From the NCBI GenBank assembly GCA_013122435.1, contig WYDT01000004.1, positions 186,001-250,000 of the forward strand: 64,000 nt of DNA, read 5' to 3'. Positions 1 through 9,461 of this stretch are shown here, piece after piece; the stretch's first letter is position 1, and every line of letters starts with the position of its first letter. A program made the position numbers and the translations under genes. Below the pieces are notes generated by a model. That model was not told the DNA's origin. It saw only the letters and a list, made by a program, of their open reading frames with translations, and did no database searches. Origin of the DNA: Chloroflexi bacterium AL-N1 (GTDB lineage Bacteria; Chloroflexota; Chloroflexia; Chloroflexales; Roseiflexaceae).

Positions 1-244
1 TGCTCTGTGGGCTGGTTGCATTCAAACCCAGCAGACTTCCGTCATATGTAGCTAATGGAGCATCTTCCAATTGAACGATGTACACGGATGAGTTTGATGA
101 TTTAGGATTTCCAGTACTAACACTGGAAGATACATGCTTAGGAGCTGTTGCGCGTGGAAGGGTTTCAGGATCAATGGGTTGTGCAAATGCAGTAGCAATC
201 CATGATCCAAAGAGAAGTGCGGTGATGAGCAGCATACGTGGCAT
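1..244 (-). CDS. S8 (subtilisin-like) serine peptidase, N-terminal fragment
   Basis: Read on the minus strand, an open frame starts with ATG at 244 behind an AGAAAGGAAA ribosome site and runs off the left edge (81 codons seen). The first 22 or so residues form a Sec signal peptide (MPRMLLITALLFGSWI, then ATAFA before QP). A Ser/Thr-rich stretch follows. Then comes VYIVQLEDAPLATYDG, the opening strand of an inhibitor-I9 propeptide typical of secreted Chloroflexota subtilases. The Asp/His/Ser catalytic triad would lie outside the window, so family membership rests on the propeptide motif. The product is probably an exported protease that removes its own propeptide. The gene is transcribed leftward, away from the pseudogene at 790. 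Confidence 0.7.
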   Translation of the reverse strand, partial: MPRMLLITALLFGSWIATAFAQPIDPETLPRATAPKHVSSSVSTGNPKSSNSSVYIVQLEDAPLATYDGSLLGLNATSPQS

Positions 245-297
245 GCATACTTTCCTTTCTTGAATACTTTTTTAGCAATTTCACGATAATACCACAA

Positions 298-789
298 TAC
301 ACTATTAACTGTCTAGCCTTGTTATTCAGGTATACATTCAACACTTAGTGCATGCAAAATCAGGATATGCCTTTTTAATACAAAATAAAGGAGCGGCAAA
401 GTAATTTGACACAGGCGGCAAGAAAACTGGCACACCTACATACAATCTTATGATTTTCCCATTCTTTCTGCGCTTCCGTCTTCCACCACACTTCGCCTTA
501 AGAAGTATATTGACCATAACCTGAGTATTTTTAGCTAGACCTATAAGAGTACCCCGTGGTATTGTAAAAACTATGTTAAGCAGTGCGCGTATTTCGAGAA
601 GTTGTGGGCAAACCATAGATCCTCTTGTTAGCTACATGCAACTGGTGTAGAAAATCTCATGCTAAGAAGTATGGCATATACGAACGATTTTAAGGATCAT
701 CTAACAAGACATGACGCCTTAATCGTATATACTATATTGCAGTAATAACAAGAAAACATCCTAATCTTTATCTATAACAGCAGGTCTCG
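298..789. other. Intergenic stretch, no supported gene
   Basis: About 490 AT-rich bases separate the divergent protease and glycosidase genes. A 92-codon open frame on the minus strand (338-616) has no ribosome site, no recognisable motif and odd composition, so I do not call it. The stretch presumably holds both promoters. Confidence 0.4.
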
Positions 790-3455
790 ATGAGAAAGTA
801 TCAAGAGAAACGTTTATACCTCATTGTCAGTTACATTGTTGTGACATCGATGATTGTTGCAGTTGCTCTTATTGCTATGCTGTTTTCGTCTGTTGAGGCG
901 ACTGATATATCAGCAGAAAACACACCCTCTGCTGAAGTAATCAATGTCCCAACAGATGTAACTCCATCTTCTGAGATGGAACTTTATATGCCACTTATTG
1001 CGGCAAGTGGAACACAACAGGCCGAACCAACACCAGCGCCAGGCAAGCCACCCCTCGGTATTGGTTTGGAAGGGCTCTCGGACTGGGCACAGGCACGCAT
1101 GTTTGTTGATGCGATGCAGACAGCCCGTGGTTTTGGTGCACCAGATCGACCGTGGCAAGACACGGTACCCACCGACGCCGAAGGCTGGCCAACCCAGGAT
1201 TTCGGTATCGTTGTGATGACTGCCGCACAGAATATCGGAGGAACCTATCAACTCTCCTTCGATGGGAAAGCCGATGTCACCACGGTATCCTCAACCGCAG
1301 ATGTCCAGAAGCTCCAGCACGACGCTGCCACAAACCGAACGACAGCAGATGTGATTGTTGAAGATGATGCAGGCCAACTCATGTTGTCGTTTCAGAATAC
1401 CGAAGATGGCGCCAGAAACATTCGGCTGATCCGCCCGGGCTACGAAGTTGATACTACTGGCAACCCACAACAGACCTTCACACAACCCTTCCTTGATTTA
1501 CTGAAACCATTTGCAGTACTCCGTTTTATGGATTTCACCAGCACTAACAACAACCCGGTAACCGAATGGAATGAACGCACCACACCAGGCAACGCACTGC
1601 AGACACACGACGAAGGTGGCGCATGGGAGTATGTCATCGCACTGGCGAATGAAACTGGCAAAGATATCTGGATCAACATACCGCATCAAGCATCAGACGA
1701 TTATGTACGCCAATTAGCCCAGCTGCTCAAAGTCGGACTTAATCCTGAAATTGCCGTGTACGTTGAATACAGCAATGAAGTCTGGAACTGGCAGTTCGAT
1801 CAGGCAAACTACAACCTCAATCAGGCCAAGGAAGCGGTCGAGTCGGGCAACTCGGCCCTCAATGACGATGGCACAACCGACGAGAACCATCTCCGCTGGC
1901 GGCGCGTTGCCCAACGTACTGCTGAGATAAGCTAGATCTTTCGTGAAGTCTATGGCGATACCGCCATCAACACGCAGATTCGTCCGGTGCTGGCCGGGCA
2001 GGTCGGTTGGAGTCCCTCCTGGGTACCGCTCAAACAACAGCTCGACTGGCTCGAACGCAACTATGGTGCTCCCAACGAATACCTCTACGGCCTCGCCGCT
2101 GCGCCCTACTTCAACATTCCTGAAGATCTACGTGAACACGATGATCTGACCGTTGACACCATTCTTGATGCCCTATCCAACGATATTGAAACCCTGCGTG
2201 CGGGAACGGCCAACTATCACGCCCTCGCACGCTACCACAATCTCAAGAGTATGGCCTACGAAGGCGGACAGCATCTGAACGGCAAAGAAAGCCTTGAAGC
2301 CAAACTTGAGGCACAAACTGATCCCCGCATGGGCGAACTCACTACCACTTATTTCACCAACTGGTACGCGGATGGTGGCGGCCTCTTCATGTGGTTTACC
2401 CTCACCAGCATTTACAACCAGTATGGCTTCTGGGGACTGACCGACGATGTCACAAACACCGACACACCCAAATACCAGGCAGCACTGGCAATGCTCAATG
2501 CACCACGACCGACAGTGACCGCAGGCACCGCTGTGCCGGCCACACTCCCGGCACAAACGCACCTGTATGCCGATGAACCTGATACCACGGCACCGCTGAC
2601 CGATCTCAAAGATGGTGAATATGTTGATTATATAATACGTACAGATCGTGCGGATTCCTACCCGTTAACCCTGCGCGTTGCCAGTTCAAATAACGAGGGA
2701 CAACTCGAAGTCCTGGTGAACGCTCAATCAATGGGTACCGTGGCAATACCAGATTCTGGTTCGTCTGACACCTTCGTCGAAACGTCACCAATCACGTTAG
2801 AGTTTGAAACAGGGCTGAATGTCATTCGGCTGCGTGTCGCAAAGGCTGGATTCAATATCAAGTCACTCCAGATCAGTGACACAGAGAACGCCACACCAAA
2901 AATCTTGTTTATTCGCGGTGGTGATGATACCAGTGGCTTCCTCGAAGGTGGCAGCGACGAGGAACCTCCGATATCACCAACACCAATACAGAGTCTGGCA
3001 ATCATGGGTTTGGCGAGTTAGCAGCAACATTACGTGAACAGGGCTTTGAGCTTGAGCAGCTTATCGAAGGACCAGCCTCAGACTGCTGGTCATCAGCGAT
3101 GCGAACTGGGGCCGGAATTGGGGCGACGCACCGAGTTCTGATCAACCCTTCCTCAACCGCTTTGGACTGGTGATGAACCAGGATCGTGGCACCTACGCAC
3201 TGGAACGTGATGCCGATGATTTTATGGTTGCAAACAATGATCAAGGCAATCACTCGATTTTAGCCGACATCAACCCTTTTGATGGCGAAGGCGTTTCACC
3301 AATTACTCTGGCAGACACCCCAGCTTCTGGTGATAAGCGACAGGTATTGGCGAAAGCTGAAGGCACCATTCTCATCAACGATAGCAAAGACCAGGGATCA
3401 TCACGTGGTGGGGATACCAGCGAGATTCGATGTTGTTGGCGAATTCAGGCGTGAA
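790..3455 (+). pseudogene. Secreted TIM-barrel glycosidase-like protein with CBM6-like and C-terminal domains, broken
   Basis: ATG at 790 opens a frame with an N-terminal membrane/signal segment (about residues 9-36), then an ELYMPLIAAS motif and a TIM-barrel glycoside-hydrolase-like region containing YVEYSNEVWNW. An in-frame TAG at 1933-1935 interrupts it, and the same frame continues at once (IFREVYGDTA) to 3021, so one nonsense change, probably CAG to TAG, is likely. About 2570-2880 encodes a CBM6-like beta-sandwich (GEYVDYIIR, IRLRVAKAGFNIKS). The frame then shifts near 2940-2990 (continuing GNHGFGELAATLREQGFE) and again near 3075-3083 with some loss (LLVISDANWGRNWGDAPSSD, then LNRFGLVMNQDRG). 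Coding similarity fades near 3455, at an inverted-repeat-bounded insertion. The intact protein would have been an exported polysaccharide-active enzyme of roughly 900 residues. Confidence 0.75.
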
Positions 3456-4079
3456 GTGCCAACGTCGCGCATGGTGTCAGGTGTGCCATGGTGGGACGTG
3501 CGCCCAGCCACCCGTTCGCAACACGCCTGCGGTTGATGGCTGCAGCAGTCGCTCGGTGTTGAACGTGTGTACGGACGCCCCCCGCTAGTGTGCATGTCTG
3601 GCACCGGTCTGCCGCACTGCTTGCGCTAGCGTGCCTTCCCCACCACGCCGTTGAATAGAGCGTCATCGGAAGGCCGCTGTCGTTGGACGTTGGCGGGCGA
3701 CCGATAACGCCGCATGCTGTGCGGGCGGATCGACCGTCCATCTGCGATCGGTCTGCTGGGCACACGTCTACGGTGACCGAGCCGGACCGCACCGGACGTT
3801 CGGCAGGTAGTCCCAGGCAGGGAGCGCGGTCAGCACCGCAAGAATCCTCGCCAGGAGGACCACGGGGAGCGCGCCATATCATCAGGAGATTTCCCTTGGC
3901 ACATACCGTCCGTGCGACACGCGCCGTGGTGTCGGGAAGAGCCGTATACGCTGTGTAGGTCTCCGCATCAGGAGCCTCCTAGCTCGCAGGGACCGGGACC
4001 ACAGCGACGAGAGATGGTCCCATTGCGAGCGCACCGTGGTTGAGCAAGACATCGCCAACAACATCGAATCTCGCTGGTA
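3415..4079. mobile_element. GC-rich insertion bounded by 28-bp inverted repeats (MITE-like candidate)
   Basis: The 28 bases at 3415-3442 (TACCAGCGAGATTCGATGTT then GTTGGCGA) recur exactly in inverted orientation at 4052-4079. The 665-bp segment is clearly richer in G+C than its flanks. It carries only overlapping low-quality open frames on both strands and nothing I recognise as a transposase. It sits at the decayed 3' end of the glycosidase pseudogene. I see no convincing target-site duplication, so either a decayed or non-autonomous element or a recombination-derived inverted duplication is possible. The repeat itself is open in both directions (PARFDVVG). Confidence 0.5.
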
Positions 4080-4249
4080 GGCTTATAGACATTATGCAAA
4101 TCGAGGAGCAATCCATATCATGTTGCTGCTGACAGTCGATTTAAGAACTCCGCCGCGCTCCTGTCCTGATCGGGAAGAAAAAGCGTAGACATTGTTCTCA
4201 GGCACAAAAGGAATCGGAATGGCTCCTTGCACACAGTTAACACGTTCAA

Positions 4250-4720
4250 TCAACATTGTATTGTGAGGGCTTCCTCATCCTATGGAATCGGCATGGTAAA
4301 ACCTACATCCATCGTATGCCCCGACTCGTGGTCAGGTTTGTTGAATGAGAGGAGATCGCTGTGCCAGGGGAAGTGCTACCGTTGCTGCCAGGCAGCTATC
4401 TGGTCAATATGCTCTGTATCAAACTATTCAGCACTGCCAATTGAGAAGCCAGTACTATGGGCAATTATAGGCTTGAAAGTACAGAGTTCTGCTAAGAAAT
4501 GATGTGCATCTTCAGATACTTTGTAACGTGGCTTTTTTCCAGCAGCAAGATCATGCCAAAATGCATCTGGAACAATTTCGACCAAATCAAAGGTATTTGC
4601 ATGTGTCCGCACATAGTCACATAAAGTTCCCTGGAGGGATAAACCCACACCCTATTTTGGGAGCATTGCTATATGATCAATGATGTCAGTGGCTAATTCT
4701 GCTGAATGTAACATGGGCAT
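4250..4720 (-). pseudogene. DUF692 (MNIO) family enzyme, decayed
   Basis: The minus-strand ATG at 4720, behind an AAGGAA site, begins MPMLHSAELATDIIDHIAML. The frame then passes four in-frame TAG codons (4652-4654, 4424-4426, 4376-4378, 4280-4282) with no frameshift, reaching a TGA at 4250-4252. Between them the DUF692 signature is clear: GVGLSLQG, FDLVEIVPDAFW, IIAHSTGFSIGS, HFPWHSDLLSFN, DVGFTMPIP. DUF692 proteins are TIM-barrel multinuclear iron oxidases of about 280 residues that modify peptide substrates, often at Cys (MbnB, TglH). Here only the first 155 or so residues remain. The gene lies 91 bp downstream of a small, also broken, Cys-containing gene in the same direction, as in MNIO-precursor operons. 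Function is presumably lost. Confidence 0.7.
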
Positions 4721-4811
4721 GGTTCCTTATTGAGATCGAGATAACACCCCCCCATAAACACATATTTTCATGGGATGCCATCGTCATTTACTTGATATGT
4801 TTGACAATGAA

Positions 4812-5039
4812 CTAGAATTGGACACGAATAACTTGAGTAAAACGTTCTTCAAAGGCAAACATTTCTAGATTGGAAAGGCATCGAGGACATGAATCAAGGC
4901 CAATTTGTTCTAGCATATCAGTAACAACATACTGTTGTACCTCTACTATTTTCTCAAAAGAGATTTTCTCAGGCACAACAGCTTTCACAACTGGTGCTCA
5001 GGTAATTTCGTGCTTCCCAATTAAAAACGTGACTTCCAT
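4812..5039 (-). pseudogene. Small Cys-containing protein upstream of DUF692 (possible MNIO substrate), interrupted by TGA
   Basis: ATG at 5039 follows a strong AAAGGAG site. The 75-codon frame is interrupted only by TGA at codon 14 (4998-5000) and ends at TAG 4812-4814. It reads MEVTFLIGKHEIT, stop, APVVKAVVPEKISFEKIVEV, and later GLDSCPRCLSNLEMFAFEER. The single CxxC near residue 55 and the position immediately before a DUF692 gene suggest a peptide substrate or partner of the oxidase, but this is inference. It could equally be a small metal-binding or redox protein. I know of no named family for it. Confidence 0.45.
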
Positions 5040-5484
5040 GGAGATGCTCCTTTCAAGAACACAATAAATGCGATTACAACTACATAACGAGTCGTGTCTC
5101 GGTCTCTTTTCCAACACAATGTCGGATATACATTGTCTTGACAAGGCCATAGATACAATCCTGGTATGATGAAAAGAGCAAAAGCTCCTACCAAACAAAG
5201 CAAACGTCCCGTCCTAGACGGGAAGGGTAATTCCCTGTGCCGATAGCCAGAAAGAAATCGGCAACAATGATTTTGTCTCTATACGAAGATGTAATTTAGC
5301 TTGAAAGTGCTTTCATGTAAACTGTTTAACAGACAATCAATCCCGCGCTTGCTATACTGTAATTAACCAATCAATCGTGATAGCTGTCACAGAAATAAGC
5401 TATAAATTGTACATATTGACAGCGATAGTATGTATTGACATTACTATTGCCCTACCATGTTGCTTATCTTATTGGGAGAAAATC
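5040..5484. other. Intergenic stretch with small hairpins
   Basis: No convincing gene. A 7-bp stem with 3-nt loop lies at 5207-5223 (TCCCGTC/GACGGGA), and a weaker GCCGAT/AATCGGC pair follows near 5240-5262. The stretch should contain the promoters of the decayed minus-strand pair and of the plus-strand gene starting at 5485. Confidence 0.4.
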
Positions 5485-5871
5485 ATGTCTGTGTGGTATG
5501 ACATTGACTCAGCTAACAAAACACTCATGTTAGTAGGTGAAGGGGGATTGAGCATCACCGATCTGCATGATCTGACAACTTTGCCTATGGGTGATCCTGC
5601 CTGGATGTCAGGGCTATTCATCTGCTGTGATTTACGCAATAGTGAACCGGACTTTCCAAATCAGGCCATTCCCAATCTGGTAGATCGACATCGTCGTTGT
5701 GTACACTACTGGGGGAATGCACGATGTGCTTTCGTTGCCAACAGTTCAGTTATGTATGGCATTTGCCGAATGTACACGCTCTATGCCTCCGCAATGCTAG
5801 ATACTTCCATAGCATTCCAGGTTTTTCGTAATATTCAAGATGCGCGGGGATGGTTAGTATCATCATCGTAG
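5485..5871 (+). CDS. STAS/SEC14-like small protein
   Basis: The 128-residue frame starts at ATG 5485 after TTGGGAGAA. A longer in-frame start at 5377 has no ribosome site and would add an unlikely hydrophobic extension. The C-terminal part (SSVMYGICRMYTLYASAM, then VFRNIQDARGWL) matches the pattern of SpoIIAA-like STAS/SEC14 proteins, in which a helix precedes a final F-R-x-x-x-x-A-x-x-W-L. Such proteins are small cytoplasmic alpha/beta folds of unclear role. The gene stands alone, with no obvious operon partner. Confidence 0.5.
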   Translation: MSVWYDIDSANKTLMLVGEGGLSITDLHDLTTLPMGDPAWMSGLFICCDLRNSEPDFPNQAIPNLVDRHRRCVHYWGNARCAFVANSSVMYGICRMYTLYASAMLDTSIAFQVFRNIQDARGWLVSSS

Positions 5872-6076
5872 AAGATAGTACTCGATCAAATACTCTTTCT
5901 GAGATGATATGCGATCAGTGAAACTCTTTTTCCCGTTTCAAACGAACATTAATGTTATCGGAAGATGTATGTATTCACCCTGAAAGCGGTTTGCTTTCTC
6001 ACTATAACAAAGCAACCATAGATGAACATGTTTGATGTTATCATGGGAGTATCTCCCAATTTGTATAGAGTCAGAC

Positions 6077-7033
6077 ATGCAGCAACACATCGATCAGACT
6101 ATTTGGGGTAACTATCAGACGGATGGTTTTGAAACCATAAGCACACATACACCTCGCACAGCCCTTGATGCTTTCTATCTCTCTATCCTGGCTTACAGTG
6201 ACGGCAACCTTGCACAGGCATATACCTTCGCAGAACATGCGGTGCAGAAAGACAGCAAATCGTTACTCTACCGTGAAGCTACCACATACCTCACACGTGT
6301 TATCCAGCATGGCACACACCATGCCTATACTTCGCCTGCCGGGTTTGAAGCCTTCATTCGTGGCGGTGGCCATATCCTCCTTTATAAAGAACTACGTGCC
6401 AGCCTGCGACAGATCTATCACGCATACACAGACTTGCATTTGCTAGATATTGGAACGGGAGATGGTGAGACATTGTTGCCAGCATTATCGGATACCATTG
6501 GGCATGTTGATGTAGTGGAACCATCAACTGCCATGCTCACAAAGCTGGAACACGAACTGCAGTTGCGAAATATTACCTACCGAGCCTATCATCAAACACT
6601 ACAAGACTTTACAAAAAAAACTCACCAGCATTGGCCATTGATTCAAGCTACCTTTAGTCTCCAATCACTATCCGATGATGAGCGTCTACAGTGGCTCCGT
6701 TGGCTGCAAGCACATACAGATCGATTGCTGATCGCAGAATTTGATGTTCCGGTTTTCTCTGCACCACTCGCACCAGATCGAGTTGAATACGTAGCAAACG
6801 CATTTGAAACAGGAGTGGCTGAATATCAAGACGACGATCTCGTGGCACAAGAGTTCTTGTTGCCCATGATGTTTAGCTATTTTGATCGTAGTACTGCACG
6901 CATGAATTACGAGCAACCGATCCAGCAATGGGTCGCCGACTTGAAAACTGCAGGTTTTATCACGATCACTACGAAGCCGTTCTACCAGTACTGGTGGGCC
7001 GATGCCTATCTCATTGATGCAAACAATCGGTAG
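6077..7033 (+). CDS. Class I SAM-dependent methyltransferase
   Basis: About 318 residues from ATG 6077 (MQQHIDQTIWGNYQ); an in-frame start at 6032 is possible. The N-terminal 110 residues form a helical, TPR-like segment (LAQAYTFAEHAVQKDS). The Rossmann methyltransferase core follows with motif I LHLLDIGTGDGETLLPAL, the acidic ribose-binding end of strand 2 (VDVVEPSTAML) and a motif IV-like segment. The substrate cannot be read from the sequence. It is monocistronic, with gaps of about 200 bp on each side. Confidence 0.7.
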   Translation: MQQHIDQTIWGNYQTDGFETISTHTPRTALDAFYLSILAYSDGNLAQAYTFAEHAVQKDSKSLLYREATTYLTRVIQHGTHHAYTSPAGFEAFIRGGGHILLYKELRASLRQIYHAYTDLHLLDIGTGDGETLLPALSDTIGHVDVVEPSTAMLTKLEHELQLRNITYRAYHQTLQDFTKKTHQHWPLIQATFSLQSLSDDERLQWLRWLQAHTDRLLIAEFDVPVFSAPLAPDRVEYVANAFETGVAEYQDDDLVAQEFLLPMMFSYFDRSTARMNYEQPIQQWVADLKTAGFITITTKPFYQYWWADAYLIDANNR

Positions 7034-7232
7034 TGGTAGATTACAACAGTATAGTACTATGTCATATCCTCTGCGGATATCGGCTGAACATCTCGTGAGC
7101 CAAGTGCACATACCTTTTTGCTGCTACATAATTATTTGAGCAAAATGTAAGCCTGCGGCGATACAACATCACACGAAGATGTGGTACCATTGCCTGGTAT
7201 AAAAACAATCAAAAGAATAGCATCAGAGACTT

Positions 7233-7258
7233 TGCACGAGGGTACGGTACCCTGTGCA
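7233..7258. promoter_or_regulatory. Palindromic hairpin upstream of the secreted-protein gene
   Basis: TGCAC and GGGTAC on the left pair with GTACCC and GTGCA on the right around a single base, 28 bp before the start codon at 7287. There is no T-run, so it resembles an operator or 5'-UTR hairpin more than a terminator. Confidence 0.4.
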
Positions 7259-7286
7259 TTTGACTGAAAACTAGTATTACTGCTCT

Positions 7287-8135
7287 ATGCAAAAATCACG
7301 TTCATATCTTCTCATCATCAGTATGTTTCTCGCGGCACTATCGGCTATATTAACCTTAAGTGCAGTGCTTCAGGCGCGTGACGAGCCATTGCGATCACCA
7401 GATAACGTAGCATCGCAACCACAGGATTTGCGTGCAACTGAACGAGCGATTGTGTCCGTAGTACCTGTGGAGACAGAAAATGGTTTCAGCATTGAAGCCA
7501 CACAACAGACAGCCCCCTATCCTATTGGTACTAGTACAACTGATACAGCACCTGAAGGATACCCTGCTCCAATCAACCCTGCAGCACCTGCCTCGCAACT
7601 TCCTACAGTGGCACCCATCGATGTACCCGCGACTGCTACGAGTGTTCCTGTTCCGACGGCCACACCAGAACCTATCCCAGTTGAGGAGCCAATCGCCACA
7701 TCAGTAGTAACACCGACAGATACAACACAGGAGTCTGCTGTTATCAGCTTTACACTTATGAATGCCGATACGAATGAACCTATCCCAGAATTTGACCCTC
7801 TGACAGATGGAGCAGTGATTGACCTTGCAACACTCCCAACGCGCAATTTTAACATTCGTGCAAATACACAACCAGAAACCGTGGGAAGTGTAAGTTTTGG
7901 GCCGAGCCGTGAAACGATTACCCGTATTGAAGATACCTCACCATACTCGCTCGCCGGGGATGATGAGGGCGATTACTTACCGTGGGATACACTCCCTGGA
8001 AGATATGGCCTGGAGGCTGTCGCGTACAGTGAGCAAGGCGCACAGGGAGATGTCGGTGGTTCAGTTATCATTACATTCACCATTACTGACACAACTACTA
8101 TTGAAGAATCTGAAAACGCGATCCCTGATAATTAG
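7287..8135 (+). CDS. Secreted or membrane-anchored protein with Pro/Thr-rich linker and beta domain
   Basis: This 282-residue protein begins with an uncleaved-looking membrane segment (YLLIISMFLAALSAILTLSA). About 120 residues rich in Pro, Thr, Val and Ala follow. From about residue 150 there is a compact beta-rich domain with VISFTLMNADTNEPI, LPTRNFNIRANTQPETVGSV and PYSLAGDDEGDYLPW. I recognise this Ig-like domain from extracellular Chloroflexota proteins, where it sits beside carbohydrate-binding modules. It is probably a cell-surface protein of unknown ligand. The TauE/SafE gene starts 8 bp downstream, so the two are probably cotranscribed. Confidence 0.55.
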   Translation: MQKSRSYLLIISMFLAALSAILTLSAVLQARDEPLRSPDNVASQPQDLRATERAIVSVVPVETENGFSIEATQQTAPYPIGTSTTDTAPEGYPAPINPAAPASQLPTVAPIDVPATATSVPVPTATPEPIPVEEPIATSVVTPTDTTQESAVISFTLMNADTNEPIPEFDPLTDGAVIDLATLPTRNFNIRANTQPETVGSVSFGPSRETITRIEDTSPYSLAGDDEGDYLPWDTLPGRYGLEAVAYSEQGAQGDVGGSVIITFTITDTTTIEESENAIPDN

Positions 8136-8143
8136 CACTCGTC

Positions 8144-8893
8144 GTGGTATTTGAGGGCATCACAATCGCACGACTGGTCGGCAGCATCGTCGTTTTTGGG
8201 ACCGCCGTGTTAGGTGGTGTAGCCGATTTTGGGTTTGCCCTCCTCTTTACTCCATTACTCCTTATCGTCGGATTTCCACTCTCGCTGGTTGTACCCATCA
8301 ATCTATCTCTGACCCTCATCAGTCGCATATCCGTCGCATATCGTTTCCGTGAAAGTCTTGATACACGACGTGTGGCACTGCTGGTCATAAGTAGCCTCCC
8401 TGGCATGTATATAGGGATCTGGGTGCTCACGCTGATCCCATCAACAATCCTCCAGATAGCTACCGGAATTGTGATCATGTTGGCCGTTCTCTTCATGGCA
8501 CGAACACCACAGCAAACAACCACTAAACCGCTTGCAGGCGCAGTGTATGTTGCAGGGCTCTTGAGCGGATTTCTGGGTACAACGACATCCCTCAATGGCA
8601 TTCCACCGGTACTGTTGCTTGTGCGCGACCAGACAACACCTCGTCAATTTCAGGACAATCTGGCGCTTTTCTTCGTTATGTCAAATGCACTAACCCTCTT
8701 TTTCCTGGCAACCCAACAACAACTTGATCTGATTACCATACTCCCCATTATTGCACTCTGGTTACCCAGTGTATTACTTGGCAATATCCTTGGTGTCGCA
8801 CTGAGTACACGTTTCTCCACAGTTGTCTTTCGCCGTATTGTGCTGATCGTTGCATGTGTTGCCGATGCGATCACCATTATATCAAGCCGCTAG
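8144..8893 (+). CDS. TauE/SafE (TSUP) family permease
   Basis: 249 residues from GTG 8144. The protein is almost entirely hydrophobic, with eight or so membrane helices in two similar halves, each beginning with a Gly-rich helix (TAVLGGVADFGFALLFTP; AGLLSGFLGTTTSLNGIPP). This internal duplication and length are typical of TSUP transporters for sulfite, sulfonates or other organosulfur anions. The substrate cannot be assigned. No sulfur-metabolism gene adjoins it. Confidence 0.75.
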   Translation: MVFEGITIARLVGSIVVFGTAVLGGVADFGFALLFTPLLLIVGFPLSLVVPINLSLTLISRISVAYRFRESLDTRRVALLVISSLPGMYIGIWVLTLIPSTILQIATGIVIMLAVLFMARTPQQTTTKPLAGAVYVAGLLSGFLGTTTSLNGIPPVLLLVRDQTTPRQFQDNLALFFVMSNALTLFFLATQQQLDLITILPIIALWLPSVLLGNILGVALSTRFSTVVFRRIVLIVACVADAITIISSR

Positions 8894-8970
8894 ATCGTTG
8901 CTTTTGTACTTGCTCTTATTTGGTATGATACATGTTGAATACATCTCTCAAACAAATAAAAGGTACAGCC

Positions 8971-9444
8971 ATGAGTGTGCTTGAAGAAATGGAGCGTACA
9001 CGTTCTACGCTTCTCAACGTTATTGACATTCTCAACGAAGATGCCTTAGACCACAAGGGTATGATTGGTGACTGGTCGATCAAGAATTGTCTTGCCCATA
9101 TCGCAGGTTGGGAAGATTGGATTGTGCAGACGTTGCAAGCCGGACTTTCCAATGGACAGATCCCCGATCATCTGCGTTCGGCATTGCAGGATTTCAATGC
9201 GTTTAATGCTGATCAGGTCGCCGAACGTGAAGAGCTTACACCTGATGAGCAACTCACGGAACTACACCGCGTACGTACCGCTTTGATGACAATTGTTGGA
9301 GATCTTGATGAAGCAACGCTCAACAAGCCTCAGCCCTGGGCCGGTAAAGATCGGAGTATTGCTTTCTATCTCAACATTTTGCCACACCACGATGAAGAGC
9401 ACCTGGCAGACATACAATCGGCAGTACAAAAACTGCGTCAATAA
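8971..9444 (+). CDS. DinB/ClbS-like four-helix bundle protein
   Basis: 157 residues from ATG 8971, behind AAAAGG; a start at 8932 lacks a ribosome site. The motifs fit the DinB superfamily: GDWSIKNCLAHIAGWEDWIV in helix 2 and a late HHDEEHLADIQ helix, giving the His residues that usually bind a metal. Relatives include ClbS-type resistance proteins and thiol-dependent transferases. No specific reaction can be claimed. The next gene starts 17 bp downstream, suggesting an operon with the dehydrogenase. Confidence 0.7.
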   Translation: MSVLEEMERTRSTLLNVIDILNEDALDHKGMIGDWSIKNCLAHIAGWEDWIVQTLQAGLSNGQIPDHLRSALQDFNAFNADQVAEREELTPDEQLTELHRVRTALMTIVGDLDEATLNKPQPWAGKDRSIAFYLNILPHHDEEHLADIQSAVQKLRQ

Positions 9445-9461
9445 TCATATTGGAGGAATAT

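Noticed and set aside
338-616. 92-codon frame on the minus strand
   Set aside because: No ribosome site, no motif, poor composition; sits in a likely promoter region.
3445-3958. Overlapping long frames on both strands in the GC-rich insertion
   Set aside because: Long frames arise by chance in GC-rich DNA; neither has a start signal or known motif.
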